Shown here one piece after another: positions 8,865 to 19,827 of a DNA stretch of 64,000 bases (the stretch's first letter is position 1; every line of letters starts with the position of its first letter). The notes below the pieces were generated by a model, which saw nothing but the letters and a program-made list of their open reading frames with translations, searched no databases and was not told the origin of the DNA. Source of the stretch: Gilliamella apis (GTDB lineage Bacteria > Pseudomonadota > Gammaproteobacteria > Enterobacterales > Orbaceae); the NCBI RefSeq assembly GCF_002142155.1, contig NZ_NASD01000003.1:1-64000 (forward strand). Direction: 5' to 3'. Position numbers and translations under genes: made by a program.

Positions 8865-9676
8865 GTACTCTACATAAAATTACCAAAAAAGATCTGAATC
8901 GTATCTTTTGGAACTTACAAACAATGTCATTTTCATATAACTATGAAAAAATGCAAATGATAGGATTTGCTCATTGTATGATACCTGTACTAGATCGACT
9001 TTATAAAGATGCAGATAAAGAAACTCGTATCCGAGCAATGAAACGCCATTTAGAGTTTTTCAATACACAAATTAATGCTGGCGCTTTAATTTTGGGCGTC
9101 ACCGCCGCAATGGAAGAGAAAACCAGTGAAGAAGAAAAAGATGCGGTAGTCTCTGTTAAAGCTGGCTTAATGGGACCTTTTGCAGGTTTAGGTGATAGTT
9201 TACTTAAATTCACTTGGATGCCGATTTGCGGCAGTATTGGCGCAGCATTTGCGTTGCAAGGCAATATCATTGGCCCTATATTAATGTTTTTAATTTATAA
9301 CCTTGTTAATGTATTAAGCAAATATTTCTTTATTCATTATGGTTATAACAAGGGTGTAGATTTAATTGAGCAATCAAAAAATTCAAACATTATTCAAAGA
9401 ATAAGTAACTTGGCTAATGTTGTTGGTGTCATGGTCTTGGGTTCGCTCATTGCATCAACGGTCAAAGTTGCTACACCACTAACAATAAATGTTGGCGAAC
9501 AATCGATTAAAGTTCAAGAAATGTTCGATAAAGTCATGCCAAATTTTTTAACCTTACTTTTTGCATTAGCCACATTCTTCATCGTTAGGAAGTTTCAAGG
9601 GAAATACACAGTTAGCTTAATACTGGCAGTAATGGTGATTGGCGTAATATTTTCAATGTTTGGTATTTTAAAGTAA
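8861..9676 (+). CDS. PTS mannose-family EIID
   Basis: The 271-residue protein has the EIID-AGA/Man start ITKKDLNRIFWNLQ...SFSYNYEKMQMIGF and the KAGLMGPFAGLGDS motif. C-terminal membrane helices follow. It completes a full IIA-IIB-IIC-IID set. The transported sugar cannot be named from sequence; sorbose, mannose, N-acetylgalactosamine and fructosamine systems share this architecture. Confidence 0.9.
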   Translation: MSTLHKITKKDLNRIFWNLQTMSFSYNYEKMQMIGFAHCMIPVLDRLYKDADKETRIRAMKRHLEFFNTQINAGALILGVTAAMEEKTSEEEKDAVVSVKAGLMGPFAGLGDSLLKFTWMPICGSIGAAFALQGNIIGPILMFLIYNLVNVLSKYFFIHYGYNKGVDLIEQSKNSNIIQRISNLANVVGVMVLGSLIASTVKVATPLTINVGEQSIKVQEMFDKVMPNFLTLLFALATFFIVRKFQGKYTVSLILAVMVIGVIFSMFGILK

Positions 9677-9685
9677 GGAATAAAT

Positions 9686-10750
9686 ATGGTAGTTAAAATT
9701 AAAACAGCTTCATTAAATCGAAATAAGCAAGGTCAATTAACTGTCTCATTTGAAAACAATTCAGATCAACGTGTAGATTTATATTGGACTGAAGAAGCAA
9801 ATGTTAATGCAACAAATAAAACATTAATCAGTCAAGATATTAAATCACCATTTAGTTTTGAAGATCCTTTACAAGCAAAACGTCGTATTTATTTGATTTT
9901 ACAAATTGGTAATGATTCTTCATATCTAGTTGCCGAAAGGACTTTACCAATTACAGGTCTAAATAATTTCCGTGATTTTGGTGGTTATATTGGTGCAAAT
10001 GGAAAACGGGTAAAATGGGGATTATTATACCGTTCTAATCATCTTCATGGCTTAAAACCTGATGCACAACAATATATTAAAACATTAAACATCCAAACAA
10101 TTATAGATTATCGTTGTGAAAATGAGATTAAAACTAGTCCGAATTCTTCAATTGGTGAAAAACAAACCTTTAATTTTGATGCTTCAGCACAAACAGCAGA
10201 ACTTGCAGCCCAATTTGCAGCCGATCCCAGCAATGAAGATCGAGCTTTAATTGAGAGTGTGTTAAGAGATATTCCGAAAGAATTAGTCAATGGTGAAGGC
10301 ACCCAAGTTCTTGAACAATATCGTAACTTTGTATTGAGTGAAAAGTCAAAAAATGCTTATCGACAAATGTTGAGAGTGGTATTAGATGGCCACAATAGTC
10401 CAAGTATTCAACACTGTCGTGGTGGTAAAGATAGGACTGGCTATGGCGTATTACTTATTCAGATAATGTTAGGTGTATCTGAGTCAGATATTATTTATGA
10501 TTATATGCTAACTCATGATAACCGTTTAGAGCGCAATAAAATCAAAATGGAAGCTTATCGAAAAATAACCGATAATGAGGATGTTTTAGGATATCTGCTA
10601 AGTCTAATTGATACTCGTGAAAGTTTCGTATTAGAAATACTCAATACGATGAAAAAAGTTGCTGGAACACCAAGCAATTACATTAAACAAGAACTTGGTT
10701 TCACCGATCAAGATTTTGAAAAAATGCAGGCTATTTATTTAGAATCCTAA
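9686..10750 (+). CDS. Tyrosine phosphatase of the PTS operon
   Basis: The 354-residue protein has an N-terminal beta-rich domain (about 1-88), then LNNFRDFGGY (about 92-100), a typical start for a bacterial Y_phosphatase3 domain. The catalytic loop HCRGGKDRTG lies near 243-252, with the Cys and Arg of the CX5R motif intact. No signal peptide is visible, so it is probably cytoplasmic. It starts 9 bp after IID and is the last gene of the operon. Its substrate is unknown; a phosphosugar or phosphoprotein are both possible. Confidence 0.85.
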   Translation: MVVKIKTASLNRNKQGQLTVSFENNSDQRVDLYWTEEANVNATNKTLISQDIKSPFSFEDPLQAKRRIYLILQIGNDSSYLVAERTLPITGLNNFRDFGGYIGANGKRVKWGLLYRSNHLHGLKPDAQQYIKTLNIQTIIDYRCENEIKTSPNSSIGEKQTFNFDASAQTAELAAQFAADPSNEDRALIESVLRDIPKELVNGEGTQVLEQYRNFVLSEKSKNAYRQMLRVVLDGHNSPSIQHCRGGKDRTGYGVLLIQIMLGVSESDIIYDYMLTHDNRLERNKIKMEAYRKITDNEDVLGYLLSLIDTRESFVLEILNTMKKVAGTPSNYIKQELGFTDQDFEKMQAIYLES

Positions 10751-10766
10751 CTTAATACCCTTAATC

Positions 10767-10797
10767 AAAAAGCGTAATGACCCATTACGCTTTTTTT
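10767..10797 (+). terminator. Terminator of the PTS operon
   Basis: The stem AGCGTAATG-ACC-CATTACGCT (10771-10791) is followed by seven T residues and closes the operon 17 bp after the phosphatase stop. Confidence 0.9.
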
Positions 10798-10902
10798 AGA
10801 ACCACTTTAGTCTTTAGCCAAAGGCAAATTTTTAATCATAAATGCACTTAATCGTGATTAATTAATCTTGATTTTGTTATAAACCTTCCAGCAATTACTT
10901 AG

Positions 10903-11511
10903 TTAGTTTTCCGGATAACTATATATCCAAGTAACATCTGAATAATTGGCAAAAGCGCTCGGAAATAGATAATGACCACGCAATAAAGGGAAATTAGCAT
11001 ATTTCCATTCTGGGTTAAAATCAGATTTATATTTGATAATAACGTCATACAATAACGTTGTGCAATATAGATGATCTTCCTCACGAGAAGCAAGTTTAAA
11101 CTCTTCTCCTTGTTTAGTTAACAACTCGGCAATAATTTGTAACTTTTGCTCATCTGTTAAAAAGTTTGGTCGCGCTATGGCATATTTCTCAGCTAATTCT
11201 GGAGCAGTAAAATCAGCCAAACTTGAAATAATAACTTGATTTGGAATATTCTCATCATCAGTTGTCGTGGCATGAATAACTTTTATTTCCGGTTCAATCG
11301 CGACAACCATGCCTATATGAGAAAATATACCACCATCAAGTTTTTTAACGATAAAACTATCTGTCTGAACACCACTACGAAAAATCCAATCACCAACATT
11401 AATTAATGAAGTCTTTTCCATATAGGAATTATCGGAATTTGCTAATTCTTGAGCATAAACTGGATTTATGATAAAGAGGAAAAAAATAAAAATATAATAT
11501 GAAAATTTCAT
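10903..11511 (-). CDS. YiiX/YebB-like exported permuted papain-fold (NlpC/P60-type) protein
   Basis: A signal peptide (about 1-20, ending PVYAQ) precedes a YiiX/YebB-like domain of the permuted NlpC/P60 papain superfamily. The likely catalytic His is in GGIFSHIGMVV, and the likely nucleophile Cys is in LYCTTLLYD. The circularly permuted order, His before Cys, is as expected for this group. It is probably periplasmic, acting on an amide or thioester. The substrate is unknown, and it has no operon partner. Confidence 0.7.
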   Translation of the reverse strand: MKFSYYIFIFFLFIINPVYAQELANSDNSYMEKTSLINVGDWIFRSGVQTDSFIVKKLDGGIFSHIGMVVAIEPEIKVIHATTTDDENIPNQVIISSLADFTAPELAEKYAIARPNFLTDEQKLQIIAELLTKQGEEFKLASREEDHLYCTTLLYDVIIKYKSDFNPEWKYANFPLLRGHYLFPSAFANYSDVTWIYSYPEN

Positions 11512-11584
11512 AAAATTTAGATTGGTTATCTATAACCTAAAAAGGATAGAATCACCTCTTTAGGTTATCAAATAATTATAAGAA

Positions 11585-11998
11585 TTATTTTATATTAATT
11601 AACCATTTACCATCAACTTTGATTAATGATAATGCTGAATTATTCTCAGTTCCATCTTTAAAAATAATGATTGTCTTGATAGTAGCTTGAGTTTTATCAT
11701 TATTATATTCAGTTGAAGATATTTTGACTTGATCAAATCCACCATTTTGTTTTGCAGTGGCAACAGCTTGATCAATAGCTACTTTCATTTTACTTTTCAT
11801 TAATACTTTAATATCTACACCATTAGTTTTTAATTCATCAGGAATATATAAAGCATCGAGAATACCATCAACATTACCACTGTAAGAATCTTTAATAAAT
11901 TTCTCTGCAGCCACTTCAGGTGTATTATCATCTGAAGAACAAGCAGTAACGACTAATGCTAATAAAAACACACTTAAAAATTTAACTAACAATTTCAT
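11585..11998 (-). CDS. DUF4878-type lipoprotein, copy 1
   Basis: A lipoprotein signal with lipobox VTAC (about residue 20) precedes a roughly 115-residue NTF2-like DUF4878 domain, beginning TPEVAAEKFIKDSYSGNVDGIL and ending KVDGKWLINIK. It is closely related to the next gene and of the same length (137 residues), so the two arose by tandem duplication. An inverted repeat at 11532-11568 follows the stop. Confidence 0.7.
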   Translation of the reverse strand: MKLLVKFLSVFLLALVVTACSSDDNTPEVAAEKFIKDSYSGNVDGILDALYIPDELKTNGVDIKVLMKSKMKVAIDQAVATAKQNGGFDQVKISSTEYNNDKTQATIKTIIIFKDGTENNSALSLIKVDGKWLINIK

Positions 11999-12054
11999 AT
12001 TTTATTTCCTTTTTTGATTTTTTATCCAATAAATTGGTATTCTCATTGAACAAC

Positions 12055-12086
12055 AAAAAAGAGTAAAAGCTAATTTACTCTTTTTT
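12055..12086 (-). terminator. Terminator of lipoprotein copy 2
   Basis: AAAAAAGAGTAAA (12055-12067) pairs with TTTACTCTTTTTT (12074-12086). Read on the minus strand it ends in a T-run after the gene at 12122-12535, so the two lipoprotein genes have separate transcripts. Confidence 0.8.
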
Positions 12087-12121
12087 ATATTTAAACGAGT
12101 AGTAATATATTATGTTTAAAA

Positions 12122-12535
12122 TTAAAAACCTACTTCAATAAACCAATTTCCATCAACTTTGGTTAATTTAAGATCTTCATTTTTATTGGTATTATCTTTG
12201 AAGATTACATCTATATCAATAATAGCACGACTTTTATCATCATTTAGATATTTAGTTGGTTGATATTCAACTTTAGCAATACCACCGTGTTGCTCAGCAT
12301 AAGCTTTGGCTCTTATTGTTGCATCTTGCAATTTACCCTTAATCATCGTGCTCGCATCCGAAGATTTCCCTTCATCTGGCATATAAATCATTTTTATTAT
12401 TGCATCAGCATCACCACTATACATGGCTGATACATACTTTTCTGCGACTTTTTCTGGTGAACTTTCACCTGATGAACACGCGATAGCGAATAAAGTTAAA
12501 AAGAAGATACTTACATACTGAGTTAATCGTTTCAT
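12122..12535 (-). CDS. DUF4878-type lipoprotein, copy 2
   Basis: This is a paralogue of the preceding gene. It shares the lipoprotein signal (AIAC lipobox), the SPEKVAEKYVSAMYSGDADAII start and the KVDGNWFIEV end, again 137 residues. It has its own terminator and a 230-bp AT-rich region upstream that presumably carries the promoter. The role in the envelope is unknown. Confidence 0.7.
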   Translation of the reverse strand: MKRLTQYVSIFFLTLFAIACSSGESSPEKVAEKYVSAMYSGDADAIIKMIYMPDEGKSSDASTMIKGKLQDATIRAKAYAEQHGGIAKVEYQPTKYLNDDKSRAIIDIDVIFKDNTNKNEDLKLTKVDGNWFIEVGF

Positions 12536-12760
12536 TGTTTTTCCTAAATAATTTACTAAATTTAACTATTATTAATACTTGAAAATGTTAACAATATTTT
12601 GAAAGTATGGTGATAAGTACTCTGCAGATATTGTTTAATATTTAGATATGCGGCTTAAGGTTATAGTAACTAAATCAATAATGCAATAAAATTTGTTTTG
12701 CAAATAAAAAATCAAATACCACTAATAAATTTAAATTAATTATCAATAAAGTCATTAACT

Positions 12761-13471
12761 TTATCTAAAATTTTTTAATACTGTTAACCACTCTTCGCTT
12801 AAATTTGCATGGATAGTTAATGGTTCATGGGTGACTGGGTGCATCATTTTAATAGTGCTAGCATGTAACATAAGACGTTTAATATCGAAATAATGATTAA
12901 AAGCACGATTTTGATGGAGATCACCATGTTTACTATCACCAATAATTGGATGGAAAATATGTTTTAAATGGCGACGTAATTGATGTTTTCGACCGGTCTG
13001 CGGTTTTAACTCAACAAAACTATATCTTGCCGTTTGGTATTTGCCTACCGCTATAGGTAATTCTATTTTACTAAGACCTTTGTAAAAGGTTATTGCTTCT
13101 TGGGCAGGTTTATCTTTGTTGGCAAATTTATCAGCAATTTTATCTAACTCTTCAACTAATGGATAGTCAATGGTAGCTTCACCATCAATATAACCTCGCA
13201 CAATAGCATGATAAGTTTTTTCGATCTGTTTTTCCGCAAACTGTTGTGACAATAAACGAGCAATATCGCTAGATAAGGCAAAAACTAATACCCCAGAGGT
13301 TGGTCGATCTAAACGGTGGATAGGATAAACATGTTGTCCAATTTGATCACGCAACGTTTGCATCACAACCACTGTTTCATTTTTATCAAGCCAGCTACGA
13401 TGTACCAACCACCCTTCTGGCTTGTTAATTGCTATTAAATCATTGTCCTGATAAAGAACCTCAAAAACCAT
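12761..13471 (-). CDS. truC: tRNA pseudouridine(65) synthase TruC
   Basis: The 236-residue protein has the RluA-family catalytic motif HRLDRPTSG (52-60) with Asp55 as nucleophile. The N-terminal LYQDNDLIAINKPEGWLVHRS and the PQTGRKHQLRRHLKHIFHPIIGD region are typical of TruC, which modifies U65 in tRNA. No S4 domain is present, as expected for TruC. It reads 18 bp downstream of the ybhA gene and is probably co-transcribed. Confidence 0.9.
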   Translation of the reverse strand: MVFEVLYQDNDLIAINKPEGWLVHRSWLDKNETVVVMQTLRDQIGQHVYPIHRLDRPTSGVLVFALSSDIARLLSQQFAEKQIEKTYHAIVRGYIDGEATIDYPLVEELDKIADKFANKDKPAQEAITFYKGLSKIELPIAVGKYQTARYSFVELKPQTGRKHQLRRHLKHIFHPIIGDSKHGDLHQNRAFNHYFDIKRLMLHASTIKMMHPVTHEPLTIHANLSEEWLTVLKNFR

Positions 13472-13489
13472 TTTAATTAATCCATTTGG

Positions 13490-14308
13490 CTATAAAAATA
13501 ATTTTTTAAGCTCATTAGCGATACTAGAGCTATTATTATCACCAATTGTATAACTGGCTTTGGCTTTAACTTCATCATCAGCATTGCCCATAGCAATACC
13601 TAGTCCAGCAATAGCAAACATACTGATATCATTATAACTATCACCAAAAGCAACTATTTCACTTAATTTAATATTTTCATGTTCAGCCCAATGCTTTAAA
13701 CCATTACCTTTTGTGTTACCTTTAACCGCAATATCGGCACGATTAGACCATGACCACTCACATGAGAACTCATCAAGTGCATCAACTGCATCGGAAAATT
13801 GTTTTAAGGCAGGTAAATTATGGCTACTGGTAGCAAATTTGAAAATCATATTTGCTTGTTCAATGACTTGTTCAAAATTATCAACTTTTTTGACTTCTGG
13901 TTGTAAGAATTCTGGTAATGAATTCAACCATTCAAAGAATCCTTCAAGATGATCATCAAGAACTTCATAATTCATAACTTGATCAGTATAAATCATGGTA
14001 TGAATACCAAATTGGTTAACTAAATTTAATAGTTTTTTTGCTTGCTGTTTAGTCATCGGTTTAGCAGCAAAATTTTGTTGTTTTTTGAAATCATATAAAT
14101 AAGAACCATTACAACAAATTGCCGGTGTTGATAATTTGAGTTGATAATAATAAGGATGTATTACAGTATGATGACGACCGGAGACTAAAATAACTTTAAT
14201 GCCTTTCTCGCTAATTTTTTGGATCATATCTACTGTTTCAGGCAGAATTAAACGATTACTCGCCAGTAAAGTACCATCCATATCAAAAGCAACTGCTTTA
14301 TATTTCAT
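13490..14308 (-). CDS. ybhA: YbhA-like HAD-IIB phosphatase (pyridoxal phosphate phosphatase)
   Basis: HAD motif I is DMDGT (9-13); motif IV is FGDSYNDISM near residue 222. The segment SGRHHTVIHPYYYQL followed by TPAICCNGSYLYD closely follows E. coli YbhA, which dephosphorylates pyridoxal 5'-phosphate and other small phosphates. Length (272) agrees. The YbhA assignment rests on recall of that sequence rather than an alignment. Confidence 0.8.
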   Translation of the reverse strand: MKYKAVAFDMDGTLLASNRLILPETVDMIQKISEKGIKVILVSGRHHTVIHPYYYQLKLSTPAICCNGSYLYDFKKQQNFAAKPMTKQQAKKLLNLVNQFGIHTMIYTDQVMNYEVLDDHLEGFFEWLNSLPEFLQPEVKKVDNFEQVIEQANMIFKFATSSHNLPALKQFSDAVDALDEFSCEWSWSNRADIAVKGNTKGNGLKHWAEHENIKLSEIVAFGDSYNDISMFAIAGLGIAMGNADDEVKAKASYTIGDNNSSSIANELKKLFL

Positions 14309-14395
14309 AACATCTCTCTTTCTAATTTTTGCTAAAATCTACGAATATTTACTAAATAATCTGTTTTATCTATTACGATAAACCATTAAATAACA

Positions 14396-15001
14396 CTAAA
14401 ATTCTATCTTTTGTCGACCAACAAATGAATGCGATAAGGTAGTACCGTCAACCATTTCAAGTTCACCACCCACAGGTACGCCATGAGCAATCCGAGTCGC
14501 AACGATATTAAACTCATTACACATCTGAGCAATGTAATTAGCTGTTGCATCACCTTCAACCGTTGGATTGGTCGCTAAAATGACTTCATGAATTGATTCT
14601 GACGCTAATCGGTTTTTTAGTAAATCAAGACCAATATCTGTTGGTCCAATACCATCTAGTGGCGATAAATGACCAAGTAAAACAAAGTAACGACCACTAT
14701 ACTGTCCGGTTTGTTCAATGGCAAAAATATCTGCTGGAGATTCAACCACACAGAGTTGATCACTGCTTTGACGACGAACATTAGCACAAATGGTGCAGAT
14801 CTCTTGCTCAGTAAAAGTTCTACATGCTTTACAATGACCAATGTTATTCATTGCCTCATTTAGCTGATCAGCCAAATGAAGTCCTGCTTGACGGTTACGT
14901 TGTAGTAGATGATAAGCCATTCGTTGTGCTGATTTTGGACCAACACCAGGTAAACAACGAAGTGCACTAATAAGTGATTCGAGTAACGGACTGATTTGCA
15001 T
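14396..15001 (-). CDS. recR: Recombination mediator RecR
   Basis: The 201-residue protein has the helix-hairpin-helix start [20 protein letters not shown], a four-Cys zinc finger (CKAC and CTIC) and a Toprim domain ([16 protein letters not shown]). The Walker-B-like [12 protein letters not shown] is also present. RecR loads RecA in the RecFOR pathway. Its usual dnaX-ybaB neighbours are absent; here it precedes ybhA in the same direction. Confidence 0.95.
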   Translation of the reverse strand: MQISPLLESLISALRCLPGVGPKSAQRMAYHLLQRNRQAGLHLADQLNEAMNNIGHCKACRTFTEQEICTICANVRRQSSDQLCVVESPADIFAIEQTGQYSGRYFVLLGHLSPLDGIGPTDIGLDLLKNRLASESIHEVILATNPTVEGDATANYIAQMCNEFNIVATRIAHGVPVGGELEMVDGTTLSHSFVGRQKIEF

Positions 15002-15202
15002 GAATTATTTTGTTACCATATAGTTATATATAATTAATCAATAATACCTTGTTTCAATTATCTATAAAACAAGAAATATTCTATTATTTCAATTCCAAAT
15101 TAATTAAATGCTAAAGAATGTAAGATGAAATTACTTGCTTTATACTTTTAATATTTTAATCATTGTTAGGATTGGCAATTAAAGTATAAACATCTCATGA
15201 AA

Positions 15203-15802
15203 CTATTTTCTGCTACGCCTAGTATAACTTTTTGGCTCTTCACCTTTAAATAATCGCATAATATTACTACTATGACGAATAATAATTAAGCAAGAGAGCA
15301 TTGTCACTGGTAACGTTAATTCGGGCTTGAAAAACCAGACATATAAAGGTGCAAAAAGGAAACCGACAATTGCAGCCACAGATGAATAGCCAGTAATAAT
15401 TAACGCTAACAACCACGTTAAGAGAAAACAACCAGTAAAATCAAGTCCAATAGGCGCCATCATACCTAAAGCAGTCGCAACGCCTTTACCACCACGAAAA
15501 TGAAAGAAGCAAGGGAAAATATGACCAAGACAAGCAGAAATACCGATTATCCCTAAAAAGAAAGGTGATATCCCAAGTCGATAAGCGATATAAACAGGAA
15601 TCGCACCTTTTAACATATCAAAAATTAATACGATAACGGCAGGTAAACGGCCATTAACTCTTAATACATTAGTTGCGCCCGGATTATGAGAACCATACAA
15701 ACAGGGATCATGTAGCTTCATCACATGGCAAATAATCATTGCACCAGATAGTGAACCACAGAGATAAGCAATGATGATCATTAATATAATTTGTAATGTC
15801 AA
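15203..15802 (-). CDS. plsY: Glycerol-3-phosphate acyltransferase PlsY
   Basis: The 199-residue membrane protein has five predicted helices and the three PlsY loops: [19 protein letters not shown] and [12 protein letters not shown]. It acylates glycerol-3-phosphate from acyl-phosphate in the inner membrane, the first step of phospholipid synthesis. It follows uvrA in the opposite-to-map direction as a separate unit. Confidence 0.95.
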   Translation of the reverse strand: MTLQIILMIIIAYLCGSLSGAMIICHVMKLHDPCLYGSHNPGATNVLRVNGRLPAVIVLIFDMLKGAIPVYIAYRLGISPFFLGIIGISACLGHIFPCFFHFRGGKGVATALGMMAPIGLDFTGCFLLTWLLALIITGYSSVAAIVGFLFAPLYVWFFKPELTLPVTMLSCLIIIRHSSNIMRLFKGEEPKSYTRRSRK

Positions 15803-15847
15803 AATACTTCTCCTATGGTTACCGTAATTTAGAAATATAAGTCTAGA

Positions 15848-18694
15848 TTATTTATCTTTTTGTCGTTGCAATAATGGTTTTAAATATTGACCAGTATAGG
15901 ATTTTTTCAATTTAGCAACATCTTCAGGGGTACCTTCAGCAATGATCTCACCACCACCACTACCACCTTCAGGACCTAGATCGACAATCCAATCAGCAGT
16001 TTTAACAACATCTAAATTGTGTTCAATCACTACGATAGTATTGCCCTTATCTCTTAAAGAGTGTAATTGAGCAAGTAATTGTTTTACATCGGCAAAATGT
16101 AAACCGGTAGTTGGCTCATCAAGTATGTAAAGAGTACTACCAGTATCTCGCTTAGATAACTCTTTTGCAAGTTTCACCCGTTGTGCTTCACCACCAGATA
16201 AAGTAGTTGCTGACTGACCAATGGTAATATAAGCAAGACCAACATCAATTAAAGTCTGTAATTTACGTGAAATCATAGGTACTGCATCAAAGAACTCTCG
16301 CCCTTCTTCAACCGTCATGTTTAGGATTTCATTAATCGATTTACCTTTATACTTAATCTCTAATGTTTCACGATTATATCTTGCACCATGGCACTGATCA
16401 CAAGGTACATAGATATCAGGTAAAAAGTGCATTTCGACTTTTATTAAACCATCACCTTGACAAGCTTCACAGCGTCCACCTTTGACATTAAAACTAAACC
16501 TTCCTGGATTATAACCTCGTGCTCTAGCTTCTGGCACACCAGCATAAAGTTCACGAATCGAAGTAAAAAAGCCTGTGTATGTAGCAGGGTTTGAACGTGG
16601 TGTTCGACCTATAGGGCTCTGATCAATTGCGATAACTTTATCAAAATAATTTAATCCTTTGATTGCTTCATAAGGTGCAATGTCACTTTTTTCCGCACCA
16701 TTAAGTTCATTTTGGGCTAAAGGATACAAAGTGTCATTAATCAAAGTTGATTTACCTGAACCAGATACACCAGTAATACAGGTAAATAAGCCAACTGGGA
16801 TATTCAAGGTAACATTTTTAAGATTATTTCCCGTCGCACCAATGAGTGATAACATTTTTTTCTTATCGATTTTGGTTCGCTCAGCAGGAATTTCAATTTT
16901 TTCCTCGCCAGAAAGGTATTTACCCGTTAATGAATTTTTACATCCCATTATCTGTTTTGGCGTACCTTGTGCAACAACTTCACCACCATGAACACCTGCG
17001 CCAGGACCGATATCAATAACATAATCAGCAGCCATAATCGCTTCTTCATCATGTTCAACGACAATAACGGTATTACCTAAATCGCGTAAGTGGGTCAATG
17101 TATCAATTAAGCGACTATTATCACGTTGATGTAAACCAATCGACGGTTCATCAAGAACATACATCACACCAACTAATCCGGCGCCAATTTGGCTAGCCAG
17201 TCGGATACGTTGCGCTTCACCACCAGATAAGGTTTCAGCAGAACGTGATAAGGTTAAATAATTTAAACCGACATTAATCAAAAATTGCAGCCGATCATTA
17301 ATTTCTTTTAAAATCTTTTCAGCTATTTGTGCCCGTTGTCCGGTCAATGATAACTTATCAAAAAAGTCCTTCGCTTGTTGGGTACTTAAATTACTAATAG
17401 TTGGTAAATTAGTATCATTAATAAAAACATGTCGGGCTGTTTTACATAACCTTGAGCCTTCACAACATGGGCAAGGTCGATGGCTAATATATTTAGCTAA
17501 CTCTTCACGAATAGTTTGCGAATCGGTTTCTTTATAGCGACGAGAAAGATTATTGATAATACCTTCAAAAGCATGTTTACGCTTCACAACGTCACCACGA
17601 TCATTAGTGTAAACAAATTGTATTTCGTCACCACCTGAACCATTTAGTAAAATATCTTTCACTTTTTCAGGTAATTTTTGATATGGTTGATCGATATCAA
17701 ATTTATAGTGTTCAGCTAACGATTTTAACATCTGAAAGTAATAGAAATTACGTCTATCCCAACCTTTAATCGCGCCTGCAGCTAAAGAAACTTCTGGCAT
17801 TTGTACAACACGTTTTGGATCAAAATATTGTTGTACCCCTAAACCGTCACATTCAGGACAAGCACCAGCAGGATTGTTAAATGAAAACAATCTTGGTTCA
17901 AGTTCAGAAATACTATAGCCACATATTGGACAAGCAAAATTGGCAGAGAACAGATGTTCTTCAGCTTTGGGATCATCCAAATTTGCGACTTTAACAATAC
18001 CATTGGTAATTGAAAGTACTGTTTCAATTGATTCAGCTAAGCGTAGTTTCAAATCATCACGAATACGAAAACGATCCACCACCACTTCAATAGTATGTTT
18101 TTTCTGTAGTTCAAGTGTCGGAGGATCGGAAAGATCATAAACATCACCATCAACCCGAACGCGAATATAACCGCTAGCAGCAAGTTGTTCGAATAATTTC
18201 ACAAACTCACCCTTACGCTCAGTAACCACCGGCGCAAGTAACATATAACGATTTTCTGAAGGTAATGCCATAATACTGTCAACCATTTGCGAAACCGTTT
18301 GCGCAGCTAATGGTAGATTATGATTTGGGCAACGTGGTTCACCAATTCGAGCAAATAACAGACGTAAATAGTCATAAATTTCGGTGATTGTGCCGACTGT
18401 TGATCGCGGATTATGTGATGTTGATTTTTGCTCAATTGAAATAGCTGGCGATAAGCCTTCAATATGATCAACATCAGGTTTTTCCATTAGTGATAAAAAT
18501 TGACGAGCATAAGCTGATAACGACTCAACATATCGTCTTTGACCTTCAGCATATAAGGTATCAAACGCTAGTGATGATTTACCAGAACCAGACAGACCTG
18601 TAATTACCACCAATTTATCTCTAGGGATAACTACATTAATATTTTTTAAGTTATGTGTTCTTGCACCACGAATATCGATATCTTTAATTGACAT
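15848..18694 (-). CDS. uvrA: Excinuclease ABC subunit A
   Basis: At 948 residues this is full-length UvrA. Two ABC ATPase modules are visible (Walker [10 protein letters not shown] near residue 32 and GVSGSGKST near 645), each with an LSGGEAQR signature, plus CPICG...CPEC and CEACQGDG...CDQCHG zinc fingers. It recognises bulky DNA lesions with UvrB. A LexA-like box 47 bp upstream of the ATG indicates SOS control. Confidence 0.97.
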   Translation of the reverse strand: MSIKDIDIRGARTHNLKNINVVIPRDKLVVITGLSGSGKSSLAFDTLYAEGQRRYVESLSAYARQFLSLMEKPDVDHIEGLSPAISIEQKSTSHNPRSTVGTITEIYDYLRLLFARIGEPRCPNHNLPLAAQTVSQMVDSIMALPSENRYMLLAPVVTERKGEFVKLFEQLAASGYIRVRVDGDVYDLSDPPTLELQKKHTIEVVVDRFRIRDDLKLRLAESIETVLSITNGIVKVANLDDPKAEEHLFSANFACPICGYSISELEPRLFSFNNPAGACPECDGLGVQQYFDPKRVVQMPEVSLAAGAIKGWDRRNFYYFQMLKSLAEHYKFDIDQPYQKLPEKVKDILLNGSGGDEIQFVYTNDRGDVVKRKHAFEGIINNLSRRYKETDSQTIREELAKYISHRPCPCCEGSRLCKTARHVFINDTNLPTISNLSTQQAKDFFDKLSLTGQRAQIAEKILKEINDRLQFLINVGLNYLTLSRSAETLSGGEAQRIRLASQIGAGLVGVMYVLDEPSIGLHQRDNSRLIDTLTHLRDLGNTVIVVEHDEEAIMAADYVIDIGPGAGVHGGEVVAQGTPKQIMGCKNSLTGKYLSGEEKIEIPAERTKIDKKKMLSLIGATGNNLKNVTLNIPVGLFTCITGVSGSGKSTLINDTLYPLAQNELNGAEKSDIAPYEAIKGLNYFDKVIAIDQSPIGRTPRSNPATYTGFFTSIRELYAGVPEARARGYNPGRFSFNVKGGRCEACQGDGLIKVEMHFLPDIYVPCDQCHGARYNRETLEIKYKGKSINEILNMTVEEGREFFDAVPMISRKLQTLIDVGLAYITIGQSATTLSGGEAQRVKLAKELSKRDTGSTLYILDEPTTGLHFADVKQLLAQLHSLRDKGNTIVVIEHNLDVVKTADWIVDLGPEGGSGGGEIIAEGTPEDVAKLKKSYTGQYLKPLLQRQKDK

Positions 18695-18740
18695 AGATCT
18701 CTTCTTATATGAGTGTTTAGATAAATAGACAAAAGATAAA

Positions 18741-18756
18741 CTGTATATTATACCAG
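18741..18756. promoter_or_regulatory. LexA (SOS) box upstream of uvrA
   Basis: CTGT-ATATTATA-CCAG matches the gammaproteobacterial LexA box CTGT-N8-ACAG with one mismatch and sits where it would cover the uvrA promoter. The rest of the 318-bp uvrA/cyclase divergent region (18695-19012) shows no gene. Confidence 0.7.
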
Positions 18757-19012
18757 TATGGATTGATTAAATATACAACTATATAGCTCAATAGGGTCGG
18801 TTATTAGAATTTCAATAATATAAACCAAATTTGTACATTAAATAACAAAAATAAAGCATTTTTTACTCATTCAAAAACCCCGTTCCTCAAAATTTTTCTA
18901 AATAGATCTTAGAACTAAAAAATATATTCCTATAACTTAAAATTATTTGTTTACAAAATATAGCTATTTTACAATAAAAAAATAATCGTGTTTTAAAGTG
19001 TGAGGATTAGTT

Positions 19013-19750
19013 TTGAATAATGATGTATTACAAGCTTTAAATTTATTAAAATCAAAAAAATGGATTGATTTAACCCATACATTTGATCACAATTCACCAC
19101 ATTTTTTTATGTTTAATCCAGCCGAAATCAAAACGCTGTTTGATCATAATGATGGCTTTTTGGCACAAAACTTTAGTTTTGCTGGGCAATATGGTACTCA
19201 CTTAGATGCACCTATTCATTTTGTGCCTAATACCCGCTATTTGCATGAATTACAATTACAAGAATTGGTATTACCGTTAATTGTTATCGACCAATCGCAA
19301 CGAGCACAACAAGATCCTAATTTCTCTTTTTCTGTAGCAGACGTATTAAGCTTTGAAAAGCAACATGGACAAATTGAAGCTGGTAGCTTTGTTGCATTAC
19401 GAACAGATTGGAGTAAAAAATGGCCATCACAAACGGCAATGGAAAACAAAGATGCTGATGGAAATAACCAAATTCCGGGATGGGGACTTGATGCACTGAA
19501 ATTTTTATTTGAGGAACGAAAAATTAAGGCTATCGGTCATGAAACTTTTGATACTGATTCAGCCAAAGCATTTAGGGAAAATAATGCTTTAAAAGGCGAA
19601 TACTATGTTTTAGAGCAAGATACTTATCAAGTTGAGTTAATGACCAATTTAGATCAACTGCCTGCTAAAGGAGCGGTTATCTTTAATATTGTAGCCAAGC
19701 CTAATAATGCATCTGGTTTTCCGGTTCGTTCTTTTGCAATATTACCTTAA
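19013..19750 (+). CDS. Cyclase-family (kynurenine formamidase-like) metal hydrolase
   Basis: The 245-residue protein has the cyclase-family metal-binding motif GTHLDAPIHF near 63-72 and a second conserved region GHETFDTDSA. These enzymes hydrolyse amides or cyclic substrates such as N-formylkynurenine. Start is TTG at 19013, supported by GAGGA at 19002-19006. No kynurenine pathway genes are nearby, so the substrate is open. It converges on kdgK. Confidence 0.75.
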   Translation: MNNDVLQALNLLKSKKWIDLTHTFDHNSPHFFMFNPAEIKTLFDHNDGFLAQNFSFAGQYGTHLDAPIHFVPNTRYLHELQLQELVLPLIVIDQSQRAQQDPNFSFSVADVLSFEKQHGQIEAGSFVALRTDWSKKWPSQTAMENKDADGNNQIPGWGLDALKFLFEERKIKAIGHETFDTDSAKAFRENNALKGEYYVLEQDTYQVELMTNLDQLPAKGAVIFNIVAKPNNASGFPVRSFAILP

Positions 19751-19827
19751 TCTATTCATCATACCCAACTGTTTATATTGGTTGGATATTAAGGGCTAAT
19801 TTTTCGGCAAATATTGATTTGCAATAA

